64,000 nt of DNA from NCBI GenBank assembly GCA_037975125.1, contig CM075860.1, positions 26,503,651-26,567,650 of the forward strand, written 5' to 3'. This DNA comes from Latrodectus hesperus (taxonomy: Eukaryota; Arthropoda; Arachnida; Araneae; Theridiidae). The position numbers were made by a program, and so were the translations under genes. Numbering within the stretch: position 1 is the first letter of the stretch; each line of letters begins with the position of its first letter. The notes beneath the pieces were generated by a model. That model did not search any database. It worked only from the letters and a program-made list of their open reading frames with translations, and was not told the DNA's origin. This document shows, piece after piece, positions 16,421 to 35,812 of the stretch.

Positions 16421-16734
16421 CGTCACAGCATGAAACAACAAATGCGCGTTTTAACAGCTGTATTGTTTACATTAATGCCATTAATGCCTACAAGGTATCT
16501 TTTCGTACTAAATCGAGGACGCTCTACAACTTTGTAAATCACTTTTTTTACTTATCTCGTTCCATTTGCGAGATACGAATGCTATTTCGACAGTTTTCCA
16601 CCAGGTAGCACGGTAGATGTGGTTTCATTCAGTAGCTTATGGCTACTTTACTAAACCTATACACCACTTTTATAAATATAGCAGCAGCCGTTCCGAAGTT
16701 AAGAGGGTGGCAAAGGACTTTAGTGGACATACTA
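16421..16734 (-). repeat. right terminal inverted repeat of mariner element
   Basis: Reverse complement partner of 14813-15114, slightly longer owing to small insertions such as an extra ATTAATGCC unit near 16475. The terminal CAGT has become TAGT and the flanking TA appears as TT. Confidence 0.92.
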
Positions 16735-17142
<408 letters not shown>

Positions 17143-17232
17143 ACAATATATTGAAATATCAAATGGAAAATAAGACATTGAAAAGAATACAATGAAAGGA
17201 ATTACATTGAAAACACTTTAAAGAAAGATGCA

Positions 17233-17304
17233 TATAAAAGGAATAAATGGAATAAATATAAAAGGAATAAATAGAATAAATATAAAAGGAATAAATGGAA
17301 TAAA
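17233..17304. repeat. 24-bp tandem repeat, 3 exact-length copies
   Basis: Units at 17233-17256, 17257-17280 and 17281-17304 consist of TATAAAAGGAATAAAT(G/A)G followed by AATAAA. Only one position varies. It sits in the presumed 3' end of the Penelope-like element. Confidence 0.97.
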
Positions 17305-17721
17305 GTATCAATATGGCCAGCTTCATCAGGGGGTGTTGACCACATTGTCACAATTATGGCTTTTCTGCAATGGCCCAAGACATAGTCTTAAAAAAGCCAT
17401 CACACCCCAAAGCCATACCAAAAATTCAAACCAAAGCATCAAACAAGAATAAAAGAAGCAAAACCCAATCCAAAATATGCAAGTACAATTCAATCTAAAA
17501 TATACAAGTCAAAATCCAATGCCGCCAAAATACAATGTTGCCAAATTACACTCAATACATAATAATCATTAGATTTAAATCACATCCAATTACATATCCA
17601 AATCTGCAAGAACCTCACCAAACACATAAATTAGTGACTAAGTGTAAACACTATCGGCATTTCAAGCTTCTTATAAGACCTTCAAGGCTTGGGTGACCCT
17701 TCTGTAGTATAAAACTACGCC

Positions 17722-18970
17722 TTACTTCACTCTTATAAGCAATGCTCTACTAGCCAAATAGTGTTTAATAAATTTAGTTGGAATGTCATTATGAGTTAAA
17801 ATATTTTCTAGTCTGTTTTTTTGTTTATTAATATTATTTAAATTATTACATATATTATATATTCTATTAAGTTGATTAAAAATAATATTTTTATAAATTT
17901 TAATTGAAATGTTTGAATTCCAGAAAATCATCTTATTAACTTTGAAATTAAAATTATTAGTTTTATCATAAATGTCAGTAAATGTGTAGTTTTCTTTTAT
18001 AGTAATTGAAATATCTAGAAATTCAGTTTTTAAGTTATCAATATTGGTTTTAATTAATTTTAATTCCTTAGGATATATATTATTGTAAATTCTATCGAAT
18101 TCCAGGCAATTAAAAACTATTAAATCGTCAATATATCTATAAGCAAAAGGCATTTGTATAATAAATGATTTTTCATAGTAGTTTAAAAATAAATTTGCCA
18201 ATATACTTGAAAATTTGGAACCCTGGGGAATGCCGTTAACTTGTAAATAAATATTTTCTCCATAAGAAATATAATTATTGTAAATACAAAATAAACTTAA
18301 GTCTTTCCAAAAATTTATATCGATATCCAATATTGAATTAAAATCATAAAAATAAAACATAATAATATCAAAAAGTTTTTCAAGTGGAATACTGGTAAAT
18401 AAATCTTTGAAATCATAAGTGGAAACATCATTAATTTTATTGGCGGAAATAAATTCAATTATAGGTTTATTATTCTTAATTATCCATGTATTATTTGAAT
18501 TATTAATGTTGTCTAAGATTATATTTAAATAATAAGAGAATAGATTACCAAATTTATCTGCATATGTGTTGCTTCCACTAAGTAATGAAACGAAATTTAA
18601 CAGGTTTTTTATGGAATTTTGGATATATTGTAATGTATGGAATTTTAAAGTTTATGTTTTTAATTTTAAGTTTTTTTGCAAATGCAAGAATTTTTTAAAA
18701 ATTGTTGTTTTATTTGAATTAATAATTTTGTAAGTAATTGAATTGGAAATTTCTTCGTTAAGTAATTGGTGGTAAAATTGTTTGCAAATAAATGCGTAGT
18801 TATTAAAAGCTTTATCTACTGGTGTGATAATGAAAAGATTTTGTATTTCTTTTATATGCTTTTTTAGATATTTTTTATTTATTCCTTCAAATTTTAAGTT
18901 ATTTATATTTGTTTTAAATTTGTGGTAGAAGTTCCATTTCCATTGTGAGAAATATTCTATTGGAATTGAA
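17722..18970 (-). pseudogene. Penelope-like reverse transcriptase, broken frame
   Basis: From 18970 downwards the minus strand reads [15 protein letters not shown], then FIITPVDKAFNNYAFICKQF, as in the N-terminal part of Penelope-like RTs, and stops at TAA (18654-18652). The conserved segment PYITIYPKFHKKPVKFRFI follows in a shifted frame (about 18650-18590). The original frame then resumes and stays open to 17722. It contains motif A (YDFKDLFTSIPLEKL), motif B (GIPQGSKFSSILANLF), the catalytic RYIDDLIVF, and a C-terminal domain with FLDISI and YDKTNNFNF. The two shifts compensate each other, leaving one stop plus a shifted window. The pattern resembles the metazoan family with GIPMGTNCAP and RYLDDLL motifs, possibly the Naiad-type Penelope clade; that sub-assignment is from memory. 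The catalytic motifs survive, but the frame is broken and no start is identifiable. Confidence 0.82.
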
Positions 18971-18981
18971 TAAATATTAGA

Positions 18982-23727
<4,746 letters not shown>

Positions 23728-24382
23728 CAATTTTGTTTTCCATTTATTGAACTTCTTGTAAGTTCAATATGAGTTAACACAGTTGATATCATATTACATT
23801 TTTAATGATATATTATTTATTATTACAGAAATTTCATAGACATAAGCCATTTTTTCCTGGTTAAAAAATTCTACCTCATCTTATTACAATTGTCTTAACA
23901 TCAATGTTTATCTATTTATATATCTTGAAAATGTTGAAGGATTATTCACTATACATATTTTCAAATGGATCATTGCTTTCCTTTCTGGAATGAATGATTA
24001 TAAAATATAAATAAGAACATGCCACAATTTCAGTCTTTTCCAATCAATAAAAATGTTAAAGGCAACATAAATGCATAGACTTTTTAGTTTTAATAATTTT
24101 GATAACTTTTTTTTCCGCTGAACATTCAATTTATAAATTGAGTGATTTGCTCTCACTTGAAATGTGGTTAACCACTTTGCTTATTATCATATTACCGTAT
24201 GCTTATTTAAACATATGCCTTCAATATTTGCTGTTTTAAAACATTTTATAAGACAAAACTTAGAACTAAATTATACTACAGATGAATTTTTTCAGCTAAC
24301 ATAAGGTTTAATCTTTATATTACATAATCTAAATATTTTCTTTCTTACTTAGCAAAAGTTATTTTCGCATTCTGTAAGAGAA
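23728..24382 (+). repeat. inverted duplication, locus A, block 1
   Basis: This block matches the reverse complement of about 29357-30090. Shared strings include TTATTACAATTGTCTTAACA, GGAATGAATGATTATAAAAT and TCGCATTCTGTA. Identity is roughly 75-85% by eye, with indels. It has no coding content. Confidence 0.85.
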
Positions 24383-24409
24383 CAAAAAATGTTAATTTTT
24401 CGTTATCCC

Positions 24410-24792
24410 ACTTTAATTTAAACCTTTGCAGGTGTGTATTTTTAAATTAACATTAATTTGTTATATATAAATTATTAAAGTTTCGGAACTGTAATTTTCA
24501 TTAAATGCAATTATAAATGATTTCTCATTTCACAGAACAACCGATCATAGATAATATTCATTTTAGTATTTTTTATTTCATTAAATAGCTACAGTTTTTC
24601 TTTAATTAAGATTATATTTAGTAAAAACTTTTTTAAAAAATTTCTAATTAAAGAAACTTTAAAAAGAAAAGTCATGAAACATATACTGATTATATTTTTT
24701 TACTAAATGGTACTGATCTTTCGTTTCGTGACACTTACATTCACGGATAGAATTGCATACGTTCAGTGACAATCTTAAAAGTACTGATGTTT
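24410..24792 (+). repeat. inverted duplication, locus A, block 2
   Basis: This block matches the reverse complement of about 30124-30515. Shared strings include CCCACTTTAATTTAAACC, GATTTCTCATTTCACAGAAC, TTTCATTAAATAGCT and AAAAGTCATGAA. In locus B it lies on the other side of block 1, so the order is permuted. Confidence 0.85.
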
Positions 24793-25409
<617 letters not shown>

Positions 25410-26758
25410 TGATATAACTAATCATATATATACAAGAAATCTTGAACTATCGTTCCAGTTAATAATTTACAATGTCAGGTCGTATCACATTATAACAGTA
25501 TTTCATTCCTTAGGGCTTTAATTTATTAAAAACTTTGATTTCTATAAAGAATATATATACAATTTATTGGAACCTACATTTACAAAAGGAAGCATATCAA
25601 GTAAATCCTTAATGTATATTCTTAACTGTGTTTTAAAAATACTTAATTTTCCAAATACAATATCATTATTTATTATTTAAATATATGTTAAATTTAAAAA
25701 TCAGGAATTGTTCTTAAATCATCCGCAATCAAATTTATTTAAGTGTATTTGCTTTTGAAATAAAATGGAAAAGAGAAACAACACGAGAATAAAAAACAAT
25801 GGAATGTACGGTTTGAAAAATATTTTCATTTCATTATGGTCAAAATCATTCCTAGTTTTTACGCTGGAACATGTTATTTTTATACCTATTTTTTATTAAC
25901 TTCATGAATGTAATGCAATTTTATTCGACTAGAGAATAGCAAATGCATACAAATCGTAAGTTTAAGAAAATAGGTTTTACACATATAATATCTAGATAAA
26001 AAATCCTTTCCCGATCATCAAATGCTCTATTCCTGGTCTTTTTGAATTTAATCTGTTGTTTAAATATTTCCATATCATGTAATTCAAAAAAGCTTTGTAG
26101 TTAGATATAAGCGTGTCGATGATGGTCTAGAAAATAACATCCTAATTCAATTTTGCAATGCAATTGCTAATGTTTTTGTTTCAATCGCTTTATTTTTCTC
26201 ATTATTTAAATCTGCTATTTGTATATGAAAACTGATTTGAATGATTTTGTTAACATCCATGACTGTATAAATATACATGATTTTATTCTTACGTGAAAAA
26301 AATATCTTTGGCATCATTATTTTCATTCATGTTGGAATAATATTCCAAATTATAAATGAAAATAACAAAAATCTTTAGCATCTACAATAACAATTTAATA
26401 ACTTAAAACTAACAAAAATGTACTATAATTATTTTCTGTTTGCTGTACATTATTCTTACTTTATAATTACTAAATGTCTTGCAATCTCAGAGATATTTTA
26501 TCTAATTTACCCGATTGTAGAAATAACCTAATGTGAAATATCTCATTTATTAGCAAGATTCGCTTTAGAAATTATATACTTTTGTCACTTCTTCATTTTT
26601 ATTTTTAAATATAATTTATTTGAAACTTTTAATTTATTATTTGAAATAAATATTAGATATTAAATTTCATCCCACTTATGATAATCTCTTTTTAAGTATA
26701 GCAGTATTCTAAATCTAAAAATCACTATATAGTGCTAATTAAAATTACAATATACTGA
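25410..26758. other. A+T-rich intergenic DNA, no gene seen
   Basis: Nothing coding or repetitive recognised. Confidence 0.65.
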
Positions 26759-26771
26759 TAATATAATTAAA

Positions 26772-27053
26772 TACTACTAAAATCCGTGGCACGACAGCCC
26801 ATATGGGCCATGGCCTATGGTGCCCATAACTATTTCCCTGACTGAGGGCCATGGAGAGCGAAGCATATGCGCCAGTTAGGAGGTCAGCCTAACGTGAAAC
26901 CCCCAGTGTTTAGTTCCTAAGCATACTTGGTACTCAGTTTATTGCCCCACTGAAGGGATTAAAGACTGAATTGGCCTTGCTCAACCCGAGGATCGAACCT
27001 GGAACATGTACCTTGGGAGCGTGAAGCGCTGCCACTAAGCCACGGGGCTTCGC
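26772..27053 (-). mobile_element. tRNA-derived SINE, family B, copy 1, with 13-bp TSD
   Basis: On the minus strand the head reads GCCCCGTGGCTTAGTGGCAG (A-box region), then GGTTCGATCCTCGG (B box), so it derives from a tRNA-like gene. The insertion is framed by a perfect 13-bp duplication TAATATAATTAAA (26759-26771 and 27054-27066), which fixes the ends. The 3' tail ends ATTTTAGTAGTA. A related but worn copy is at 61269-61511. Local composition is far less A+T-rich than the surroundings. Confidence 0.92.
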
Positions 27054-27100
27054 TAATATAATTAAAATTCACAATATATTGCTTTACTTATTCCCTTATG

Positions 27101-27145
27101 ATATATGTGATTCATATGAGCATACAGCATATGAATCACATATAT
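27101..27145. repeat. perfect 18-bp inverted repeat, 9-nt loop
   Basis: ATATATGTGATTCATATG (27101-27118) pairs exactly with 27128-27145 across the loop AGCATACAG. It lies 35 bp from the SINE-B target duplication. Function unknown. Confidence 0.97.
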
Positions 27146-28534
<1,389 letters not shown>

Positions 28535-28544
28535 GACATAATAT

Positions 28545-28775
28545 AAGCAGCTAGAAGTTTTACCTTACCAATGCAGAAAAGTCATACTTTGTGCCAATGT
28601 GATTAACACCCCCTGAAGAAGCTGGCCATGCTGGTACTTCGTTCCATTTTTCTTTTCTTTTATGTTTTTTTGAAATGTTAAACTACCTATTGAACATATT
28701 TTTCATCTGTTTACTATATTTCGTATTTTGAAATTATTTCAATATATTTTCAATGTATTATTTTCCACTTAGTAA
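28545..28775 (+). mobile_element. 3'-end fragment of the Penelope-like family
   Basis: About 80 bp around AACACCCCCTGAAGAAGCTG align with the reverse complement of 17310-17390 at roughly 80% identity by eye. Similarity continues more weakly through TTCAATATATTTTCAATGTA to about 28775. The fragment is in the opposite orientation to the 17-19 kb element and has no RT. It looks like a heavily 5'-truncated insertion whose 5' junction is the (TA)n array. Confidence 0.65.
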
Positions 28776-29356
28776 AATTTATTTTATAAATTTATTGTTA
28801 TTCTGTATTTGGTTTTCCATTAATTTTATAAAAAATTTACTATTAATTATATTTTTAATAATTCTATTTCAGATGCCTTTGCGCTGAATGTATTGCTATA
28901 AGCATAAGAAATTTATATCTATTCTTGTATTTTTCAATCTTTGCCTATATTTCTAATCATGCTTCATATAAATCTAAATATATATATTACAACAATTTTG
29001 TTCAAAAATGTATTTCATTCTAATGATTTGAAATTTAAAAATATGAATTTTATCTTGACAAAAATCAAAAATAGATTTTAAATATAGGTGAATTTTAAGT
29101 TTAAAAGAAAGTAAGCCAATAAAATTGTGAGAGAAATGCCTAATTACATTTTGCTCGTGACTAAAGAAATTTATATCATTGCCGCTTGCTTATCAATGTC
29201 ACTTTTCAATAAAATTAAACAAAAATACTATGATTAACTTAATTAGAACACTGCTTTTCATTTCTTAAAACGCCATTAATTGGATAAATTTTCTTTATTT
29301 TTGAGTATACTCTGAGGGACTAAAAATATTTCATTTTATTGACAACAACTTCTTTC
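28776..29356. other. A+T-rich intergenic DNA, no gene seen
   Basis: Nothing recognised. Confidence 0.6.
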
Positions 29357-30090
29357 TCCTACAGAATGCGAGAATAATTTTTGGTAAGATAAAATTGGAA
29401 ATGTTTAGTTTATGCAGTTAAAATTAACTCTCATGTAAGCTGAAATTGATTTATTCATTACATTATTTAGCACTAAATTTTGGCTTATAAAATATCTTAG
29501 AATAGCAAGCGTTGAAGATATAATATCGTTAGAAAAAGTTTATGTTTGGTTAACCAGTTAAGCAAGGAAATGCAAATCACTCATTAATATGTAAATTTAA
29601 AGCTATAAATTGAATAATTTTTGGCGTACATATGGTTAGTTAGCTCAGTATCTCAAATTCAAAGCGTTATTACCATCAAACATATATGTTGATTCTGTTT
29701 ATCGAAATAAATTATCATAAAAACACACAATTAACAAGTCTATATGCTTATGTTGCTCTTAACATCATTGTTCATTAAAAAAAGACGGAAACAATTTAAA
29801 AAAGAAAAAAGGATGATATTTTTTTACATATTTTATAATCATTCATTCCTGAAAGGATAGCAATGATCCATTGGAAAATATGTATAGTAAATAATCCTTC
29901 CACGTTTTCAAGAAATATAAATACATAAACATTGATGTTAAGACAATTGTAATAAAATGAGATAGAATATTTTTACCAGACAAATAGGCTGATATCTATG
30001 AAAGCTCAACTGTAATAAAAAATAATTAATAAATGATTATTAAAAAAATACTGTGCTATCAACTATGTCAACTCATAAGTTTTGTACTAT
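29357..30090 (-). repeat. inverted duplication, locus B, block 1
   Basis: Reverse-complement partner of 23728-24382. Locus B also has a local ~38-bp duplication containing CTATCAACTATGTCAACT (about 30057-30110), which locus A has once. Confidence 0.85.
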
Positions 30091-30123
30091 CAACTATGTC
30101 AACTTAAACTGTTAGAAACTACG

Positions 30124-30515
30124 CTAACATCAGTAATTTTAAAATGTCATTCTAACACTGAGTGTTAAATATCACTAAACGTAAGATCAATACCATTAAG
30201 TATAACTTAAAATATAATCATTATCTGGTTCATGACTTTTATTTTCATCTTTATGTTTTCCTTAATTATAAATTTAAAAAAAATTGCTATATATAATATC
30301 AATCAAAGAAAAACTGCAGCTATTTAATGAAATTAAAGATAAGAAAATAAATATTACCTTCGATCAGTTGTTCTGTGAAATGAGAAATCATTAATAATTG
30401 CATTTATTCCTAATTAACGTTCCGAAATTTCAATGTTGTATTTATTATAAATTAATGTTAGTTTAAAAATACACACTTACAATGGTTTAAATTAAAGTGG
30501 GGTAGCGAAACAGTA
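30124..30515 (-). repeat. inverted duplication, locus B, block 2
   Basis: Reverse-complement partner of 24410-24792. It lies next to block 1, but on the opposite side compared with locus A. Confidence 0.85.
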
Positions 30516-31948
30516 TGAAATTACAATAAATCGATGCAAAAAAAATCAATTATTTTTTGGCTTTAAAGTTTTAAAAATTGAGAAAAAATTACTATTAACA
30601 AACTAAGGTGTGAGACTTAAATCCCTTAAATTAATATTTTAAACTCCAGCGAACAAATTTACTTAATCGCTCGTTTTACTCATTGTGACTAATCCATGCA
30701 AATGATGGACTCATCTTTACTAGAGATGAGTTATACCTTACTCATGACGAGTTAATACTTTACTTATCCATACTAATAATGATGTATAGATCATTACTTT
30801 CCCCCATCTGAAGCAGAGGTCAAATCAGTGCTGGTCAGTCATCAGAACTTTGTTTTGTAATGACACAGTTCCCCATGCCAGGTAAACGTGGAGATGATTA
30901 GTCCGCAGGAGAAACCAATAACCACACTATTTGCTATTCTGCCACGAAAGGACTATCAAAATAGTATAAGGAAACCATAATGAAAAAGGAAAATGAAGTT
31001 GAAGTAGAAGATGGAAAAGGGTTAAACAAAAGGGAAGAAAATTTGGGATAGTGCTTCCCATGTTTAATTTGGAAAAATTCTAAAGGAGATTATGTGTATA
31101 ATCAAATTTAAAATAATTATAGACACAAACAATTTTTGTCTAAAGTGCATTTTTATATTTTTAAGTTATTTTTAATTTAATCTTGAAGTACATATCAGTA
31201 AGTTGATTTTTCATTCACAAATGATATGCAAAACATTAGTTAATTATTACTAAACTATTTAATTAAGAAAATTTTACTTTGGGAAATAAAGAGTCTAAAA
31301 ATATTGAGAATCCAATCATCCGTTTAAAATTTTCTATAAAAATCTTAAACTAAAAGGAACATGTTTTCATATATTATGCTTTTTCTTCTTACATAACCCA
31401 CTTAAAATAATCTATAAGTTTTTCTTATAAAATATATTGCTTACAAAAAACTGTCATTAAAAATATATTTGACGTTCCATTTCTTCCTTATTTATTTGTG
31501 TGATATTATTTTAGAAAAAAAATATTTAACTTCATGTTTTACTAAACCAAACAAAAATTTAATTTTTTTTATTTCTTAGAATGCTCAAAGAGTATGGGAA
31601 ATCTATTAAAGTATCTAATACTTATAACCTTAGTAAAAAAATGAAGTGTTAGTTTTTTTCAATAATTAAAAACTTTTATGACTAAAAACAAATTAATTTT
31701 CAAAACACCTGAAACTCTAGGGATAAATTTAAAATAATTTTTATAAAGATATTTGATTTCTAGTCCAGTATAATTATATCCCTCATAAAACAATAAAGTT
31801 ATTCTTATGAAGTTCAAATAACACTCTATATCATTTTTTGTATTCTTCTTGGAATCTATTTTATTTACCTTACATAGCACTGGCTTTCATGTCATATGTG
31901 GATATTTTGTTTCAATAAGTGTATATCACGTAAACTATCTTTCAAATG
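30516..31948. other. A+T-rich intergenic DNA with an unassigned less A+T-rich island (30780-31070)
   Basis: The island (including CCCCCATCTGAAGCAGAGGT and TTAGTCCGCAGGAGAAACC) differs sharply in base composition from its surroundings. It is probably a transposon or SINE fragment, but I cannot name it. The rest shows nothing. Confidence 0.55.
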
Positions 31949-31952
31949 GCCT

Positions 31953-32270
31953 GCCGATCGATAGCTGAATGGTTAGATGACTCCTGGACTATGGGTCCCG
32001 GGTTGGAATCGTGGTTCGGCCATGGGTGTTAATTTCTCTCTGTGTTTATCTGTCCTTTCTTCTGAGATGATGTATGATAGATATGCCCTATAAAAAGGGT
32101 TTGTGGTAGTATGGCGTGGGTAGTATGCTATGCGCCTTCGTGACTTCGTTCACAGATGCCCACAGGGTAACGACAAATGATTAGCTATTTTTGGCCTAGT
32201 TGTTGTGGCGAAGGATTAGTCATCCGTTATTTAAAAAATTATAATGGTGCATCGTGTCTCAAAAAAAAAA
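31953..32270 (+). mobile_element. tRNA-derived SINE, family A, copy 2
   Basis: It shares with 12405-12718 the A-box region (AGCTGAATGGTTAGATGACT), a mutated B box (GGTTGGAATCGTGG), GGTCCCGGGTT, and the body blocks GGTTTGTGGTAGTATGGCGT and GGGTAACGACAAATGA. Identity is roughly 75-80% by eye. The B box has lost the consensus TTCGA, so polymerase III activity is unlikely. It ends near a run of ten A residues. No clear target duplication was found. Confidence 0.85.
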
Positions 32271-33789
32271 GAAACATGGAAAACCTTTAAGCACCCTCAT
32301 TGAGAATCATGCAAACAGAAGAGAACATTTCTTCATTTTCATCAATTTATGAATCAAACTCCTGACTACTACGGCACTATCTTTTTCAATATCTTAGTTA
32401 CATAAGAAAAAATTAGTCCATATGATCATAAAACAGACTTTAGTCTCTGTTGTCAAATTATGAGAACTGATGGATGATATCAGATTTTTTTAAGATCAGA
32501 TTTTAAGGAGATTTTTTTAAAATGTAAGTACTTTTTTTAATTTAAGCAGTATATATACTAAAAGCAAAATTGTTGAACACATAATTGTAATGCAAACAAA
32601 GGTCTGTTTCAAAAAATATTTCACTGTAACCATGACAAAAAGAAATTATATCGGCACAAAAGTCATGGTGCCAAATTGGGAGTCTGTTTATTACTTGGCG
32701 GATTTTCTTATGTATCTGACAACCTGATTTTTATTACGTCATCGATATGGAGACCTATACAATTTATGCAGAAAATTCTGTTTTGTCAACCCTAGTATTT
32801 AAGTCATGACGCACGTCACAATACGTCATCTTGGCAATATTTCTTCATCGCCAAAATATTCAGAATTTGGCATCCTGGATAATACGGCATGTGTGCAATT
32901 ATTTTTCTTTCTGAGCTCCATTTTGAATGGCTTGACACCTTAACACATCCTTAGTCACTTCAGTTTTTTGTAGAAATAGCGATAAGTATACGCAAATATT
33001 AAGGGAATATACCCATTAACTTCTAAGTTTCATGAAGAATTGTATGTTTACAGAAGACGTAATATATTCTTTTCTTTGTTCAATAATGAAAGGATCGAAT
33101 TTTGGATCTTCAACTGTGAGAAAAATTACCCAATCACTTATCTACAGTTTGAACTTTTATTTTCTTATCAAAATGATATGCTATTCAACTAAATATGTAA
33201 GAATTTTAATAGCAAACTTCGAAGGGCATTTATGCATATTTAACAAAGATCTTCAATAAATATACTTTCTTTAAAATTCAAGCAAACTTTTGCCAAAAAT
33301 AGTTTCATATGAAAAGTGTTCTTGAAAAGTAAATATTATGTCATAGATAGTAAATAGTTATAATATTTTTCAAGATAAAAAATTTCTTTCATTTAAATTA
33401 ATATGTTATTTATATATTTTATATTCTTTTGTTTACATCTTTTGTTACATTAAATTTAGTGTATTTTCTGTATTTTCTTGTATTTTCTAAAATATATCTT
33501 AACAAGATTCATGTGGTCTTGGAGAGGGTAAAATTTCATTATAACCTGTTATTATTAAGCAAAATTTTACATTTCATTTTCGGAATTAGGAAATATTCTT
33601 TCTTTATTTAGACAAAGATCTTCAAGTCAAGAAATCATGGCAAATAATTTTTTTAGAAATAATAGAGAATACAAAATATGTAGATAATCAATTATAAGCA
33701 AATTTTGAAATTTTCAGGAATATTTTTTTAAAAACTTAATTTTAATTCATCAATTGCTTAGTGGTAATATTAAAATTAAAAATAAGGAG
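32271..33789. other. A+T-rich intergenic DNA, no gene seen
   Basis: Apart from a possible small inverted-repeat element at 32669-32872, nothing is recognised. Confidence 0.6.
32669..32872. repeat. possible small inverted-repeat element (MITE-like)
   Basis: TGCCAAATT (32669-32677) is mirrored by AATTTGGCA (32864-32872). Internal TTGGCG (32695) and CGCCAA (32849) extend the symmetry imperfectly. The interior is less A+T-rich and has repeated ACGTCA motifs. No target duplication is evident. Confidence 0.35.
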
Positions 33790-35206
<1,417 letters not shown>

Positions 35207-35208
35207 TA

Positions 35209-35810
35209 CAGTAATCTTCCCTATAACAAGGTACTTTCATAACACGTTTTCATATCACGCGATTTCATGTCTCTGGTATAACCACGTTTTCTCCTATATA
35301 AATCATTGATTCCCTACGTTATATTTCTGTACTGCGAAATTAATAATGATTTGTTCATTTCGCAATCAATTATGCTTATGTTTTCACATTGTGGCGATTG
35401 TGTTTGCACATTGTGCTCTTCTAAAATTAAATTAAATTATATTATTGACCTTTGGACATTCTGATTAAAAATATGTTGGTGGAAATTATTTCAGATGGCT
35501 TCTACAGCGAATAAGCATGTAATAAAACTGTTTTTGGAATTAATTTAATTTATTTGAAATTAACTTTTTGTTAGTTACATTTGTATAATTTTTTTTATTT
35601 AAAATGATTTTAATTGTATTTTCATAAAACGCACACATTTTATAACATATTTTTTTCTTAATATTCCTTTAAAATCCGCTTTAAAGAGAAAAGTGAAAGG
35701 TAAATCATTTGTATCTAACGCGTTATATGAGGTCATACGAGCACGCTTTACAAGAATGCTCATTTCACGCGTTGCGGAACTAATATACCCAGTTATAGAG
35801 GAGATTACTG
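35209..35810 (+). mobile_element. pogo/Tigger-like non-autonomous DNA transposon, TA TSD
   Basis: The left end CAGTAATCTTCCCTATAAC and the reverse complement of the right end CAGTAATCTCCTCTATAAC match over the first ~20 bp with two mismatches, and weaker similarity continues inward. TA dinucleotides flank both ends (35207-35208 and 35811-35812), as expected for this superfamily. An internal ATG at 35495 opens MASTANKHVIKLFLELI, which resembles the beginning of Tigger/jerky transposases but then stops. The 602-bp element is therefore read as an internally deleted derivative. No catalytic domain remains. Confidence 0.85.
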
Positions 35811-35812
35811 TA

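Noticed and set aside
17233..17304. CRISPR-like repeat array
   Set aside because: Units are directly adjacent without spacers and the sequence is eukaryotic transposon DNA.
17310..17350. Hammerhead ribozyme in the Penelope-like 3' region (CTGATGA on the minus strand)
   Set aside because: CTGATGA is present, but no GAAA core follows a stem II at the right distance, and the related copy at 28.6 kb reads CTGAAGA. The required core is therefore not conserved.
18210..18240. Telomerase-like RT suggested by GIPQGS
   Set aside because: The rest (RYIDDLIVF, IYDK and FLDISI blocks, DFKDLFTSIP motif A) fits the Penelope-like family. No telomerase-specific domain is visible.
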